A stretch of DNA of 64,000 nt, taken from assembly GCF_039602135.1 (NCBI RefSeq), contig NZ_CP125942.1, positions 2,356,001-2,420,000 of the forward strand, given 5' to 3'. Shown here in pieces: positions 42,703 to 51,933 of the stretch. The stretch's first letter is position 1. Every line of letters starts with the position of its first letter. The notes below the pieces were generated by a model that saw only the letters and a list, made by a program, of their open reading frames with translations, did not search any database and had not been told where the DNA came from. The position numbers and the translations under genes were made by a program. The stretch comes from Glutamicibacter sp. B1. GTDB taxonomy: Bacteria; Actinomycetota; Actinomycetes; Actinomycetales; Micrococcaceae.

Positions 42703-44289
42703 TTACTCCCACTCAATGGTTCCTGGTGGCTTGGAAGTCACGTCCAGAACGACTCGGTTAACCCCGTCGACCTCATTGGTTATGCGGTTGGAGATCTTCG
42801 AGAGCAGATCATAAGGAAGGTGCGACCAGTCGGCGGTCATAGCATCCTCGGAGGACACCGGACGTAGCACGATTGGGTGGCCGTAGGTACGGTGATCACC
42901 CTGCACGCCTACCGAACGTACGTCAGCGAGCAGTACTACTGGCATCTGCCAGACTTCCTCGTCCAATCCTGCAGCGGTCAGCTCAGCGCGAGCAATCGCG
43001 TCGGCCTTGCGCAGGATGGAGAGGCGCTCTTCGTTCACTGCACCGATGATACGGATACCCAAGCCTGGGCCAGGGAATGGCTGACGGCCAACAATTTCCT
43101 CTGGCAGACCAAGCTCGCGACCCACCGCGCGAACCTCATCCTTGAACAAGGTGCGCAGTGGCTCAACCAGTTCGAACTGCAGATCCTCTGGCAGGCCGCC
43201 CACGTTGTGGTGGCTCTTGATGTTGGAGGTACCTTCGCCGCCACCGGATTCCACGATGTCTGGGTACAGGGTGCCCTGAACCAAGAACTTCACTGGTTCA
43301 CCCTCGGAGGCAGCTTCAGCGATGATCGCCGCTTCAGCTGCTTCGAAAGCACGGATGAATTCGCGTCCGATGATCTTGCGCTTGGTTTCTGGGTCGGTGA
43401 CACCGTCCAGTGCCGACAGGAAGCGTTCGCGTTCGTCAGCGATGTAGAGCTTTGCGCCGGTGGAAGCGACAAAGTCCTTCTCAACCTGCTCAGCTTCGCC
43501 TTCGCGCAGCAGGCCGTGGTTGACGAAGACACAGGTCAGCTGGTCGCCAATGGCGCGCTGAACCAGTGCTGCAGCAACAGCCGAGTCCACGCCGCCGGAC
43601 AGGCCACAGATGGCCTTACCGGTGCCGACCTGAGCACGGATGCGCTCGATCTGCTCATCAGCGATGTTGTCCGCGGTCCAGTCGCCCTTTAGCCCTGCAC
43701 CGTTGTACAAGAAGTTCTCTAGAACGTCCTGACCGTACTCGCAGTGCTTAACTTCTGGGTGCCACTGCACACCGTAGAGGCGCTTGGCCTCGTTAGCGAA
43801 TGCAGCTACCGGAGCACCGGCGGTGGTGGCCAGCACTTCGAAGCCTTCTGGGGCCACCGAGACAGCGTCGCCGTGGCTCATCCATACGGTTGGGGCCTGT
43901 GCGGCGCCAGCCAGGATCGAACGGGCTTCGCCCTCAAAGGTGGTTGCGGTGCGGCCGTACTCGCGCAGGCCGGTTTCTGCAACGGTACCGCCCAAGGCGT
44001 TAGCCATGGCCTGGAAGCCGTAGCAGATGCCCAAGACCGGCACGCCGGCTTCAAACAGGTCGGCCCCAACGGATGGGGCGCCATCGGCGTAAACGCTGGA
44101 AGGACCACCGGAAAGGATGATCGCTGCAGGGTTCTTGGCCAAGATGGCTTCAGTGGACAGGGTGTGCGGAACGATCTCCGAGTACACACGGGCCTCACGT
44201 ACACGACGAGCGATAAGCTGCGCGTATTGGGCCCCGTAGTCGACGACCAGAACCGGCTTATGTTCTGGATTGAGGGGAGCAGTAGTCAC
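42703..44289 (-). CDS. guaA: GMP synthase (glutamine-hydrolysing)
   Basis: A 528-residue bifunctional enzyme that turns XMP into GMP with glutamine and ATP. The glutamine amidotransferase domain (about 1-200) has the nucleophile in [10 protein letters not shown] and the His/Glu partners in [11 protein letters not shown]. The ATP pyrophosphatase domain begins with the PP-loop [15 protein letters not shown], and the dimerisation domain ends [13 protein letters not shown], the universal GuaA terminus. It is preceded by a spacer and followed by a strong terminator. It belongs with guaB and guaB3 elsewhere in the window. Confidence 0.98.
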   Translation of the reverse strand: MTTAPLNPEHKPVLVVDYGAQYAQLIARRVREARVYSEIVPHTLSTEAILAKNPAAIILSGGPSSVYADGAPSVGADLFEAGVPVLGICYGFQAMANALGGTVAETGLREYGRTATTFEGEARSILAGAAQAPTVWMSHGDAVSVAPEGFEVLATTAGAPVAAFANEAKRLYGVQWHPEVKHCEYGQDVLENFLYNGAGLKGDWTADNIADEQIERIRAQVGTGKAICGLSGGVDSAVAAALVQRAIGDQLTCVFVNHGLLREGEAEQVEKDFVASTGAKLYIADERERFLSALDGVTDPETKRKIIGREFIRAFEAAEAAIIAEAASEGEPVKFLVQGTLYPDIVESGGGEGTSNIKSHHNVGGLPEDLQFELVEPLRTLFKDEVRAVGRELGLPEEIVGRQPFPGPGLGIRIIGAVNEERLSILRKADAIARAELTAAGLDEEVWQMPVVLLADVRSVGVQGDHRTYGHPIVLRPVSSEDAMTADWSHLPYDLLSKISNRITNEVDGVNRVVLDVTSKPPGTIEWE

Positions 44290-44392
44290 CGTTACAGTCT
44301 ACGCGGTTCATCGCATGTGAAACAGTCGGAGCGCTGTCATCAGCGTCACCTAGTGGCAAGTCATCGCCTCAAATCCAGGGCAATGAAGCAAA

Positions 44393-44427
44393 CAGCGGGC
44401 GAACCAAGAGTTTTGGTTCGCCCGCTG
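44393..44427 (-). terminator. Terminator of the SURF1-DUF3817 unit
   Basis: CAGCGGGCGAACCAA and TTGGTTCGCCCGCTG pair perfectly over 15 bp with a 5-base loop, 20 bases after the DUF3817 stop. Confidence 0.85.
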
Positions 44428-44447
44428 GCAGTATTTTTATGACCCGG

Positions 44448-44912
44448 CTAGTACCGCTTGGCGGCCTTCGGATGGGCGGCCAATTCGCGGTCTACTTCTG
44501 CATGCACCTTGGACTCGGTGTAGAAGGACAGGAATGGAACCACACCACCCAAAGCGATGGTCACGAAGCGCATGAATGGCCAACGCATCAGCGACCATAG
44601 GCGGAAGTCGGCGAAGAGGTAAACCACGTACAACCAGCCATGCGCAATGAGTATGCCCAAGGAGAGGTTCGCTCCCCCGGTGATTTCTGCACGGTTGAAT
44701 AGGCCCACAGAGTTAGCGGTGTCATCGACAAGAGTGCCACCGACAAAGAGCTCGAGTGACCAGAAGTATTTGAAGATCATCTCAACCACCAGTAGCAACA
44801 GCATCACACCGGTAATGTAGGCAAAGACCTTATAGAACTTTGCGGCGCCGCGGATCTGCGCTGGTGTGCCACCAAATTTCCGAGGCTTTGGTGCGGGAGC
44901 GGTGCTGGACAT
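44448..44912 (-). CDS. DUF3817-family membrane protein
   Basis: A 154-residue protein with three or four transmembrane helices (about residues 24-44, 67-87, 90-110). The region AKFYKVFAYITGVMLLLLVV and the central AHGWLYVVYLFADFRLWSL are DUF3817 hallmarks. Function unknown; it accompanies SURF1 genes in many actinobacteria and is presumed to help the respiratory chain. The ATG at 44912 follows GGAAGGAATC; an earlier ATG at 44936 is possible. It is the second gene after SURF1. Confidence 0.85.
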   Translation of the reverse strand: MSSTAPAPKPRKFGGTPAQIRGAAKFYKVFAYITGVMLLLLVVEMIFKYFWSLELFVGGTLVDDTANSVGLFNRAEITGGANLSLGILIAHGWLYVVYLFADFRLWSLMRWPFMRFVTIALGGVVPFLSFYTESKVHAEVDRELAAHPKAAKRY

Positions 44913-44959
44913 GGCTGGTGATTCCTTCCGAGTCATGAAAGAGGTCGGTGTGCGTGATG

Positions 44960-45769
44960 CTAGTTGTTGCTGTTTCCCGGTGGGGTTTGCTCGGGTCCTG
45001 CTTGGCGGGCTTGGGCGGCGCGCTCGGCAACCTCATCCAGATCCCGCTGATAATCGTCTTTCACCATTCGGTACCAAAGGAAGATCGCGAAGCCTGCAAA
45101 GACGACCCATTCAATTCCGTAAAAGACGTTGAGCCAGTTGATCTGAGCTTCCTGTGGCTGCGGTCCAACATAGATCATGTCGATACCAGGCTGTTGGACA
45201 CTCTCACCCTTGACAGTTTTGATTTCGTGAGCCGAGATGAAGCCGTCGTACAGTACTGAATCCCAGATATTTGCCAACTGTGCTGATGCAATCGTGGGAA
45301 GAGTTTTACTACGTAAGTCGTGTTCGTTTTCAGGTCCCTCGCTAGGTAGCAATCGTCCGGTGATTTGCAGTTCACCCGTGGGTGCTGCAGATGGCGTGGT
45401 TTCTTCTGGCTGCCAGCCTCGGACGACAGCAATGCCAGCGTCTTGTTTGGCACCCTCAACCTTGAACTCGCTGATGACCCAGACGCCCTTATTGCCGTCT
45501 TCGATTCGGTCAGCGATGAGCTGGTCTGTCCCGGGAACGAATTCACCGGTAAAGGTGACGATTTGGTCCGCTTTAGTACCAAGAAGTTCGGTGCCGATGT
45601 CTTGGTGTTTTGTCAGCTCCACCGGCTTCTCGGTCTTATCAACCTTGACGATGGGTTCACTCTCAGAGGCACCAAACTGCCATCCGGAGAGGGCAACAAA
45701 TCCGGTGGCGATGGCGAGCGCCGCGAGGAGGGCGCCGATCCACTTAAGCTTCAGAGCGGTTTTAAACAC
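44960..45769 (-). CDS. SURF1-family cytochrome oxidase assembly protein
   Basis: A 269-residue membrane protein with the SURF1 layout: an N-terminal transmembrane helix (about 9-28, WIGALLAALAIATGFVALSG), an extracytoplasmic domain (VTFTGEFVPGTDQLIADRIE, GVWVISEFKV, VVRGWQP), and a C-terminal helix (NVFYGIEWVVFAGFAIFLWY). SURF1 helps insert heme a into cytochrome c oxidase. The C-terminal tail is charged and Gln-rich. It is the first gene of a two-gene unit with DUF3817. Confidence 0.9.
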   Translation of the reverse strand: MFKTALKLKWIGALLAALAIATGFVALSGWQFGASESEPIVKVDKTEKPVELTKHQDIGTELLGTKADQIVTFTGEFVPGTDQLIADRIEDGNKGVWVISEFKVEGAKQDAGIAVVRGWQPEETTPSAAPTGELQITGRLLPSEGPENEHDLRSKTLPTIASAQLANIWDSVLYDGFISAHEIKTVKGESVQQPGIDMIYVGPQPQEAQINWLNVFYGIEWVVFAGFAIFLWYRMVKDDYQRDLDEVAERAAQARQAGPEQTPPGNSNN

Positions 45770-45993
45770 CCCTTAACCGTACTTCTATTTGCCGTAGAAC
45801 TCGAAATGGTGAGGGGTGAGATTGGCCTAGCAGGCAACTTTCATCGAGAGGGGAACCATCCATGAACCCCAGTCGTTGGGACCTAGCATATTCTTTGATG
45901 CAAAAGGCTTCGCAAAGCCCTGCGCCGTAATACACGAGTGGCTAGAATCTGACCGATTCCATTGTCAGATCCTAGCCACATTACACAAACCGC

Positions 45994-46405
45994 TTAAGAC
46001 CAGTCGTGACTAGCAAATAGGGTGTCAATGACTTCTTTCTTCTGCTCAAAGCTCAGTTCCTTGCCACTCATGTCGAGCACAATATTTCTCCAGCGTCGCC
46101 CGTCGTCTCCAAGATAGGTTGCGAACTGCTCAGCGGCACCTTGAGATTCAAATTGGAGGAAGTTTCCATTTGAAGTCGACCATTCTTCAACACATTGGTC
46201 AGTTGAACACAATTCTTTAGTGTTTTCTTGCGGGCTAAGGGACTCACTACCCGCGAGAAAGTCCTGCAAGTTACTCGTTTGATTACGCCCTAGCCCCTCC
46301 TGATAGGTACAGAGCGCCAGCAATGACTGTTACTGCCAAGACCACGACAGAAATGAGTAGCCCCGTTCTCTTGTTGGGCGATTTCGTTGTAGCCGATAGT
46401 GACAT
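45994..46405 (-). pseudogene. Small membrane-anchored protein split by a frameshift
   Basis: From the ATG at 46405 (after AGAGG) a 40-residue frame encodes a basic start and one transmembrane segment (LLISVVVLAVTVIAGALYLS), then stops at once. A second frame continues from QEGLGRNQTSNLQDF to DTLFASHDWS at 45994. Removing one base of the C4/G4 run at 46294-46297 fuses the two into a 137-residue anchored protein with an extracytoplasmic domain (two Cys, CSTDQC). The break may be real or a homopolymer sequencing error. Function unknown. Confidence 0.6.
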
Positions 46406-46813
46406 CTATAGCCTCTGTTCTAATATCTAGTAACTCTTGCGAGCAACGCCTTCTTTGCCGCACGCCTGAATCCAGCAATTCCTCTCGGAACAAAAACGCG
46501 CATAGCATTCGAGCCCTTAATTGCCTCGTCGACATTGAGCGCCGTCAGCGATTTCAGGTGAAGTTGCGCCAGCAGTTCCACCAAGATCATTCTCAATTTC
46601 TAGTCCAGCAGCACTTCTTTGGAAGCATCAGCCTAGCACTGACGTGACGCACTTATGGATACTTAGTCAAAACAAATGGCTTTTATTTCACAAGCAATCC
46701 ACTTACTCTCGCAATACTTTCTTTCATTACGATTCCGTGGTGTGAGGAGAGTGAATCTTCTTAGTTGCGCATAATTGACTCTGAACGGCCGTTGCCATAC
46801 GACATGTACGGAA

Positions 46814-46852
46814 AAGGCCTGCTCCTCCACGGAAAATGGAAGAGCAGGCCTT
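46814..46852 (-). terminator. Terminator of guaB3
   Basis: AAGGCCTGCTC-C-TCCA and TGGA-A-GAGCAGGCCTT pair with one mismatch, 22 bases after the guaB3 stop. The region 46406-46813 on its right side of the frameshifted gene holds no recognisable gene. Confidence 0.8.
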
Positions 46853-46874
46853 GACGCTAAAATCAGTAGCTTGT

Positions 46875-48032
46875 TTAGGCTCTAAAACGGTCAGACTCGT
46901 ATGGAGACAGTACAACGTCTACACGCTGGAATTCCTTCAGGTTCGAGTAACCGGTGGTTGCCATCGAACGGCGCAGGGCACCGACAAGGTTCGAGGTGCC
47001 GTTGGTTTCATGCGATGGACCGTAGAGGACCTTTTCCAAGGAACCAACGGTGCCAACCTCGGCGCGATCACCACGTGGGCTAGCTTCATGTACTGCTTCC
47101 ATGCCCCAGTGGTATCCGGCGCCCGGAGCTTCTTCGGCACGTGCTAGTGCGGTGCCAAGCATGACAGCGTCGGCGCCCATAGCGATGGCCTTGACGATGT
47201 CACCGGAGTTGCCCATTCCGCCATCGGCGATGACGTGAACGTAGCGTCCACCAGATTCTTCAATGTAGTCACGGCGTGCAGCTGAAACGTCTGCAATAGC
47301 GGTGGCCATTGGTGCGTGGATGCCGAGAGTACGACGAGTCGTCGAGGAAGCACCGCCGCCGAAGCCCACCAGAACACCGGCAGCACCGGTGCGCATCAGG
47401 TGCATTGCTGGGGTGTAACCAGCCGCGCCACCCACGATCACCGGGACGTCGAGTTCATAGATGAACTGCTTGAGGTTCAATGGTTCGGTGGTCTTCGAGA
47501 CGTGCTCGGCCGAAACAGTGGTGCCACGAATGACAAAGATATCAACGCCAGCAGCCACTACGGTCTTGTAGTGCTCCTGGGTGCGCTGCGGAGTCAACGA
47601 ACCAGCAACCACAACACCGGAATCGCGAATCTCAGAAATGCGCGAGGTAATTAGTTCTGGCTGGATTGGTGCCGAGTAAAGTTCCTGCAGCTTAGCGGTG
47701 ATCTTGGGATCATTTCGCGTAGCAGCTTCCGACTTCAGACCAGCGATTTCAGCCAAGACGGTTTCTGGGTTCTCATAACGGGTCCACAGACCTTCGAGGT
47801 TTAGTACACCTAAACCGCCAAGCTTACCGAGGGCAATGGCAGTGGCTGGTGAAGTCACTGAGTCCATTGGTGCGCCCAGGATAGGGGTTTCAAACTGGAA
47901 TGCGTCGATCTGCCAGGATACCGAAACGTCCTTCGGATCACGAGTACGGCGATTCGGTACGATCGCTACGTCGTCCAGGGAATATGCCTTATGTGCCCGC
48001 TTGCCGCGGCCGATCTCAATCTCGTTACTCAC
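46875..48032 (-). CDS. guaB3: GuaB3-type IMP dehydrogenase family protein
   Basis: A 385-residue IMPDH/GMP reductase family protein without CBS domains, the GuaB3 form of actinobacteria. The TIM-barrel markers are FETPILGAPMDSVTSPATAI, VAGSLTPQRTQEHYK, DIFVIRGTTVSAEHVSK and VIADGGMGNSGDIVKAIAMG, plus the nucleotide loop PGAGYHWGMEA. The catalytic Cys of IMPDH (GPGSICTTR in the neighbour guaB) has no counterpart in IRGTTVSAEH. The family's exact reaction was long unclear; recent work points to GMP reductase activity for some members, which I cannot confirm here. Confidence 0.93.
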   Translation of the reverse strand: MSNEIEIGRGKRAHKAYSLDDVAIVPNRRTRDPKDVSVSWQIDAFQFETPILGAPMDSVTSPATAIALGKLGGLGVLNLEGLWTRYENPETVLAEIAGLKSEAATRNDPKITAKLQELYSAPIQPELITSRISEIRDSGVVVAGSLTPQRTQEHYKTVVAAGVDIFVIRGTTVSAEHVSKTTEPLNLKQFIYELDVPVIVGGAAGYTPAMHLMRTGAAGVLVGFGGGASSTTRRTLGIHAPMATAIADVSAARRDYIEESGGRYVHVIADGGMGNSGDIVKAIAMGADAVMLGTALARAEEAPGAGYHWGMEAVHEASPRGDRAEVGTVGSLEKVLYGPSHETNGTSNLVGALRRSMATTGYSNLKEFQRVDVVLSPYESDRFRA

Positions 48033-48101
48033 CTAACTAGGTTACCAAGTCTGAGGCGATTTCCTGATTTTCATGGAGCTAGTGGCACCGGGCGTGACGT
48101 A

Positions 48102-48145
48102 AAACCCTGCCTCATGATGTTCTTACACATCATGAGGCAGGGTTT
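48102..48145 (-). terminator. 19-bp perfect terminator hairpin
   Basis: AAACCCTGCCTCATGATGT and ACATCATGAGGCAGGGTTT pair perfectly around a 6-base loop, 23 bases past the stop of the BtrH-like gene and before guaB3. Confidence 0.9.
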
Positions 48146-48167
48146 GAAGAGTCTGAACTTGAGTGAC

Positions 48168-49481
48168 CTAAGCCTGCGTAGCCAAGGATTTAACGGTGTC
48201 TGCCAACGCAGCTGCAGCCTTCTCTTCAGCCTGGGCAATTCGCTCAATCGCATCTGCCATTCGAGCAAACATTGCGCTACGCTCATCAACGGTGACCTCT
48301 GGATCAACCAGTTCTGCAAAGTCATCCCACTGCTGGGCTAGCTTCACGTAATCTGCACTATGCTCACCTAGCGCTGAGAGGCCGGGCAGGCCCGAAACTT
48401 CATCAAGGAATTCTGCGTAGAGTCCGCGTAGCGCGCCCTCCCCACCAAAACGAGTGTCGGTGAGGAATCCGGAAAGCTGATTCATGCCACCAGCCAACCG
48501 TGCAGGTTCGGCAAACATGCGAGTCCACCCAGTTTTGGTGGTCGTATCACGCAAGCGTTCTGCGAAGGTACGCATACCAGCGATTCCAAAGTTCTTGGCG
48601 AAGTGGGCCGGAATCCCTGATAGTTCACGAGTTCCAAGAAGACGGGAGGTAGTTTCTTCAATGGCTTCTAATGTATTGGCAACGAGAACTTCCACCTTCG
48701 GCGAGCGCGTAGATGGCACCCATGCTTGCCAGTGCTTTTCCTTCTTGCGCTTGGCGCGGGCGAAAGCCAGGTCTGCGGGGCTGATAACATTCAGCACTCC
48801 CGAACCGTCATCTACCAGCAGATCATCTTCATGGTCACCAACGACCGCAAGATCAATCGTTTCGGCTTCGTCTACCTCGTTACCATCAATCCACGGCAGT
48901 GCGTTGATAGCGACCCGGACAACAACGGCGCGACCAGCATCTAACGCCGCATCCATGTATTCGACTGCCTTCTGCGCAGAGCCCGTGGTGCGTTCGTTGA
49001 TTTTGGCACCGCAGCGAGCCAGCAGGTTTTGTGTGTATGGCTCCGGGTGCGCACGGGTGACCAAGGTGGCGGTAGTTGTTTCTTCATATTCAAACGTGAA
49101 AACCATGAAGCCGATGCCACCAGCAAGACCTGCCAGTAGCGCCTGGCTCAACGGAGCGCCGGTAACAGGGTTGGTCACGCCTGCCTGAACTAGAACGCGG
49201 TGCCAGAGTGCCGCATCGTATTGGATGACATCTTCGGGCGCCGGGTACTCCGGCAGCTCATCTTGAGGGGCTGGAGCAGCAACGGGCGCTGGCTTGGCGG
49301 CTTTGCCCTTGGCCTTGGCTTCGCGAGCTTCCTTGGCATAGTCGCGAGCGGCAGCGGCACGAGCCGCCTTGGGGCTTTCCGGCTTGCCAGTGAGGATGTT
49401 CTTACGCGCGGTGGTGTAGCTCTCCCCCGTGCGCGCCATGCGTTCGCGTGCTTGCTTTTTCAGGTTGGCTGGCTGGCCCAA
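48168..49481 (-). CDS. BtrH_N/DUF4872-like protein
   Basis: A 437-residue cytoplasmic protein. Residues 1-75 are basic and Ala/Lys-rich. The middle resembles the butirosin BtrH N-terminal domain (LLAGLAGGIGFMVFTFEY, then PWIDGNEVDEAETIDLAVVG, a cysteine-protease-like fold that transfers acyl groups), and the C-terminal third resembles DUF4872 (HFAKNFGIAGMRTFAERLRD, then RFGGEGALRGLYAEFLDEVS). In BtrH the fold uses a Cys, His and Asp/Glu; here the Cys at the expected place is not evident, so activity is uncertain. Monocistronic upstream of guaB3, with its own terminator. Confidence 0.8.
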   Translation of the reverse strand: MGQPANLKKQARERMARTGESYTTARKNILTGKPESPKAARAAAARDYAKEAREAKAKGKAAKPAPVAAPAPQDELPEYPAPEDVIQYDAALWHRVLVQAGVTNPVTGAPLSQALLAGLAGGIGFMVFTFEYEETTTATLVTRAHPEPYTQNLLARCGAKINERTTGSAQKAVEYMDAALDAGRAVVVRVAINALPWIDGNEVDEAETIDLAVVGDHEDDLLVDDGSGVLNVISPADLAFARAKRKKEKHWQAWVPSTRSPKVEVLVANTLEAIEETTSRLLGTRELSGIPAHFAKNFGIAGMRTFAERLRDTTTKTGWTRMFAEPARLAGGMNQLSGFLTDTRFGGEGALRGLYAEFLDEVSGLPGLSALGEHSADYVKLAQQWDDFAELVDPEVTVDERSAMFARMADAIERIAQAEEKAAAALADTVKSLATQA

Positions 49482-49742
49482 AATAATGTCCTTTATTCGC
49501 GATCGCGCTCAGTCAATATGTTTCCGCGCCGGTCGGTGCTGTCTGCGCCTTATTCTACGCGGGAGCGACAGACTCTCTGGTCTCTATACATCGTGATAAA
49601 TATCAGGCAAATATTCCATATGTTCACCCCGGCGCTCATAACAGAACGTTTTGGAAATCGACGCATCGCTCGAATGTGCGAATACTCCGAGGAGGTATAT
49701 GTCTGCCTGTTCGGCCGTACCGACAGATTTGCCCTTACTTCT

Positions 49743-49892
49743 CTATCGGTCATCCTGCACCTTATACTCGGACAACGCTTCGTCGGTCGCTTCGTGCAAG
49801 GTAGGCACAATCCCGGCATTGTTCGGTTCACGTTCTAGGTGAGTAACCGGGAGACCACGGAGAATGTCGATGGCTAGTACGCTAACTCCCTC
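49743..49892 (-). pseudogene. C-terminal remnant of an unidentified gene
   Basis: One reverse frame reads VLAIDILRGLPVTHLEREPN, then NAGIVPTLHEATDEALSEYK and a TAG at 49743-49745. The regular codon pattern and the coherent amphipathic sequence suggest a true protein C terminus, but no start or upstream coding part exists: the frame is closed by TGA at 49893-49895. The rest of the stretch 49482-50028 shows no gene. Confidence 0.4.
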
Positions 49893-50028
49893 TCAACTTA
49901 ACCGGTCACAGCCCTTGGTAGGAGTTGTCACAACGTCGCCTGAAATTGAGGACTGCCAGGGCTCGACTAGTCTTAGTTCCATGTCAGTGAACGCTTTGCG
50001 TTCCGCCTGAACCATTTCGGAGAGAATG

Positions 50029-50448
50029 ATGAACGAAGAAGAACTGCCACAAGCCCACAAGAATTTCACGCGCCACTTTACCGCGACATTCTACGAAGAC
50101 GAATCCTGCGAGTTTGCCCCGTTCGGTTCCGACGAGGGCTGGGATACCCTTCAAGAGGCTGCCGAATACCGCAATGAGCTAAACAGCGGTTCTACTGTGG
50201 CGGATGTTCTGGAAATCACCGAAGCCCCCATATCGGGCGAATGGGGCAAAACCCCATCGGCAGAGGAATGGTACGAGGACGCGACATTCATCGTTGCGGC
50301 CGCGTTCACCTTGCTTCGACTTACTGGTCAGATCGATGAAGCCGGGCGCGTTCGCGCGTTGGAGGCATTAGACATTCTCATCGAGTTCTTCGGCGATGAG
50401 CCCGAGCTGTTGCAGCAGAAAGAAGATCTTCAGAGCTGGAAGAGCTGA
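50029..50448 (+). CDS. Hypothetical acidic protein
   Basis: A 139-residue acidic soluble protein. The N-terminal half is aromatic and polar (KNFTRHFTATFYEDESCEFA, then SDEGWDTLQEAAEYRNEL); the C-terminal half is helical (TFIVAAAFTLLRLTGQIDEA, then VRALEALDILIEFFGDEPEL). A GGAG six bases before the second ATG (50029) decides the start. I recall a family of short actinobacterial proteins with this layout but cannot name it. It stands alone. Confidence 0.6.
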   Translation: MNEEELPQAHKNFTRHFTATFYEDESCEFAPFGSDEGWDTLQEAAEYRNELNSGSTVADVLEITEAPISGEWGKTPSAEEWYEDATFIVAAAFTLLRLTGQIDEAGRVRALEALDILIEFFGDEPELLQQKEDLQSWKS

Positions 50449-50644
50449 TCCCGAGATCAAGGGGTTGGTCACGTAGTCGAACCAGGCAGGAGGGTGTCGC
50501 ATAGTTGGCTGGTAACAAACCTACAAAGTGCGACCCGTCCGAAACCTGCAGAGCCCATCCTTCCCCTCACTCTGATTTGAATCAATAGAATCCCTGGCCA
50601 TGTACCGACGCTAGAATAGTTAGATTCTGGGTCGAACTAGCTCA

Positions 50645-51232
50645 CTAAGAATCAAAGCTTGGATTTCCCGTGATACGGGCAATCGCAGCCCTAATTTCCT
50701 GTGGATCACGCGGTTCTGAATCAAGCGCCCGATGGATGGTGACTCCTTCAATCATCGCGTCCAGTAAGCGGGCGGTCAGTGGATCAAAGTGAAGCTCTAG
50801 CGCAATACGACTGCGTCTCATCCATTCGCTAGTGATGGAACGAAAAGTGGTGTCACGCGTGGCTAGGGTGTAGAGCTCATGAGACAGGATTAGCTCATCG
50901 TCATCACCGCTACTTGCTTGAAGAATCCTTTCGAAAACTTTTTCACACGCTGATTGTTTGTCAGTCGCCGTAGCCATGGAACGTTCGAATTCACCGCTCA
51001 CTCGGATTGCCAGGCTGGTAAACGCACTGTGCAAGAGGTCTTGCATGCCGTCAAAGTAGTACGTCATGGCACCAAGTGGGACACCTGCCTGAGCCGCAAC
51101 TTTTCGATGTGAAGTGCCGGTCACTCCGGACTGTGCAATGACTTTCAGGCAGGCATCGATAATTTTGTCTCGGCGTTCGGGATCATTACGACGCCCGAGT
51201 CGCGATCCGGTGGGCGGATGTTGAGTGGACAT
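50645..51232 (-). CDS. TetR-family transcriptional repressor
   Basis: A 195-residue regulator. HTH: RRDKIIDACLKVIAQSGVTG, then TSHRKVAAQAGVPLGAMTYY, with the Tyr-Tyr-Phe-Asp ending typical of TetR. It follows the maltose O-acetyltransferase gene by 4 bases on the same strand, and an MFS transporter is divergent from that gene. The dyad at 51847-51858 is the probable operator. Ligand unknown, perhaps a sugar or an acetylated sugar. Confidence 0.9.
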   Translation of the reverse strand: MSTQHPPTGSRLGRRNDPERRDKIIDACLKVIAQSGVTGTSHRKVAAQAGVPLGAMTYYFDGMQDLLHSAFTSLAIRVSGEFERSMATATDKQSACEKVFERILQASSGDDDELILSHELYTLATRDTTFRSITSEWMRRSRIALELHFDPLTARLLDAMIEGVTIHRALDSEPRDPQEIRAAIARITGNPSFDS

Positions 51233-51236
51233 CTAC

Positions 51237-51821
51237 TTATCCAATTGTCCTGATAACCCGGGCTGGATTACCGACAGCAATGACATTAGCTGGAATGTCT
51301 TTGGTGACAACAGCACCGGCACCGATCACAGAGTTCTCACCGATACTCACGCCAGGGCACACAATCACGCCACCGCCGAGCCAGACATTGTCTCCAATAA
51401 TGATCGGCTGGGCGGCTTCTAATTTGTCACGTCGAGGCTGTGGATCTATGGGGTGGGTGGGGGTTAGCAGTTGAACGTTCGGTCCAATCTGGCAGTCCTC
51501 ACCGATAGTGATAGTGGCAACGTCTAAGGCGGTGAGGTTGAAATTGATGAAGGTTCGCGCGCCAATGTGTAGGTTTTCGCCGTAATCCACGAAGAGCGGG
51601 GAGTTGACGTGTGCTTCTTCGCCTAAGGTTCCAACAAGCTCTTTGAGGATTTCGCGTGCCTGTGGATCTGCAGCAACGACGGCACGGTGGTAGGCATCAG
51701 TTAGCTGGACTCCCCGTTGTTGGAGTCTGGCATTTTCAGGATCATCCGAAATATAAAGATCCCCTGCGAGCATTCTTTCTCGGTTGCTTCTCGGGTCACC
51801 TTCAAAATATTTCTCAGTCAT
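51237..51821 (-). CDS. Maltose/galactoside O-acetyltransferase, LbH fold
   Basis: A 194-residue acetyltransferase of the maltose O-acetyltransferase (Maa/LacA) type. The N-terminal Mac domain (RERMLAGDLYISDDPENARL) is followed by a left-handed beta-helix with hexapeptide repeats (IGARTFINFNLTALDVATIT, GDNVWLGGGVIVCPGVSIGE, GAGAVVTKDIPANVIAVGNP). His in LLTPTHPIDPQPR is the catalytic His. It acetylates a sugar from acetyl-CoA, possibly to detoxify non-metabolised sugars. The start at 51821 begins the Mac domain. Operon with the TetR gene, divergent from the MFS gene. Confidence 0.9.
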   Translation of the reverse strand: MTEKYFEGDPRSNRERMLAGDLYISDDPENARLQQRGVQLTDAYHRAVVAADPQAREILKELVGTLGEEAHVNSPLFVDYGENLHIGARTFINFNLTALDVATITIGEDCQIGPNVQLLTPTHPIDPQPRRDKLEAAQPIIIGDNVWLGGGVIVCPGVSIGENSVIGAGAVVTKDIPANVIAVGNPARVIRTIG

Positions 51822-51846
51822 GCCAGAAAATATACACGACATTTGA

Positions 51847-51858
51847 GTACGTTCGTAC
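51847..51858. promoter_or_regulatory. Probable TetR operator of the maa-tetR/MFS module
   Basis: GTACG-TT-CGTAC is a dyad with two unpaired central bases between the divergent maa and MFS starts. It is the only good palindrome in this spacer and so the likely site of the TetR protein. Confidence 0.6.
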
Positions 51859-51933
51859 ATATACTTGGAGAGATCGTCCAGACGGTGACGATTCCCATCA
51901 TCTTCGAGGTTCCGTGAAGGACGCCAGCACTTT

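Noticed and set aside
42877..43692. A 271-codon open frame antisense to guaA
   Set aside because: Opposite an intact guaA; composition reflects the sense codons.
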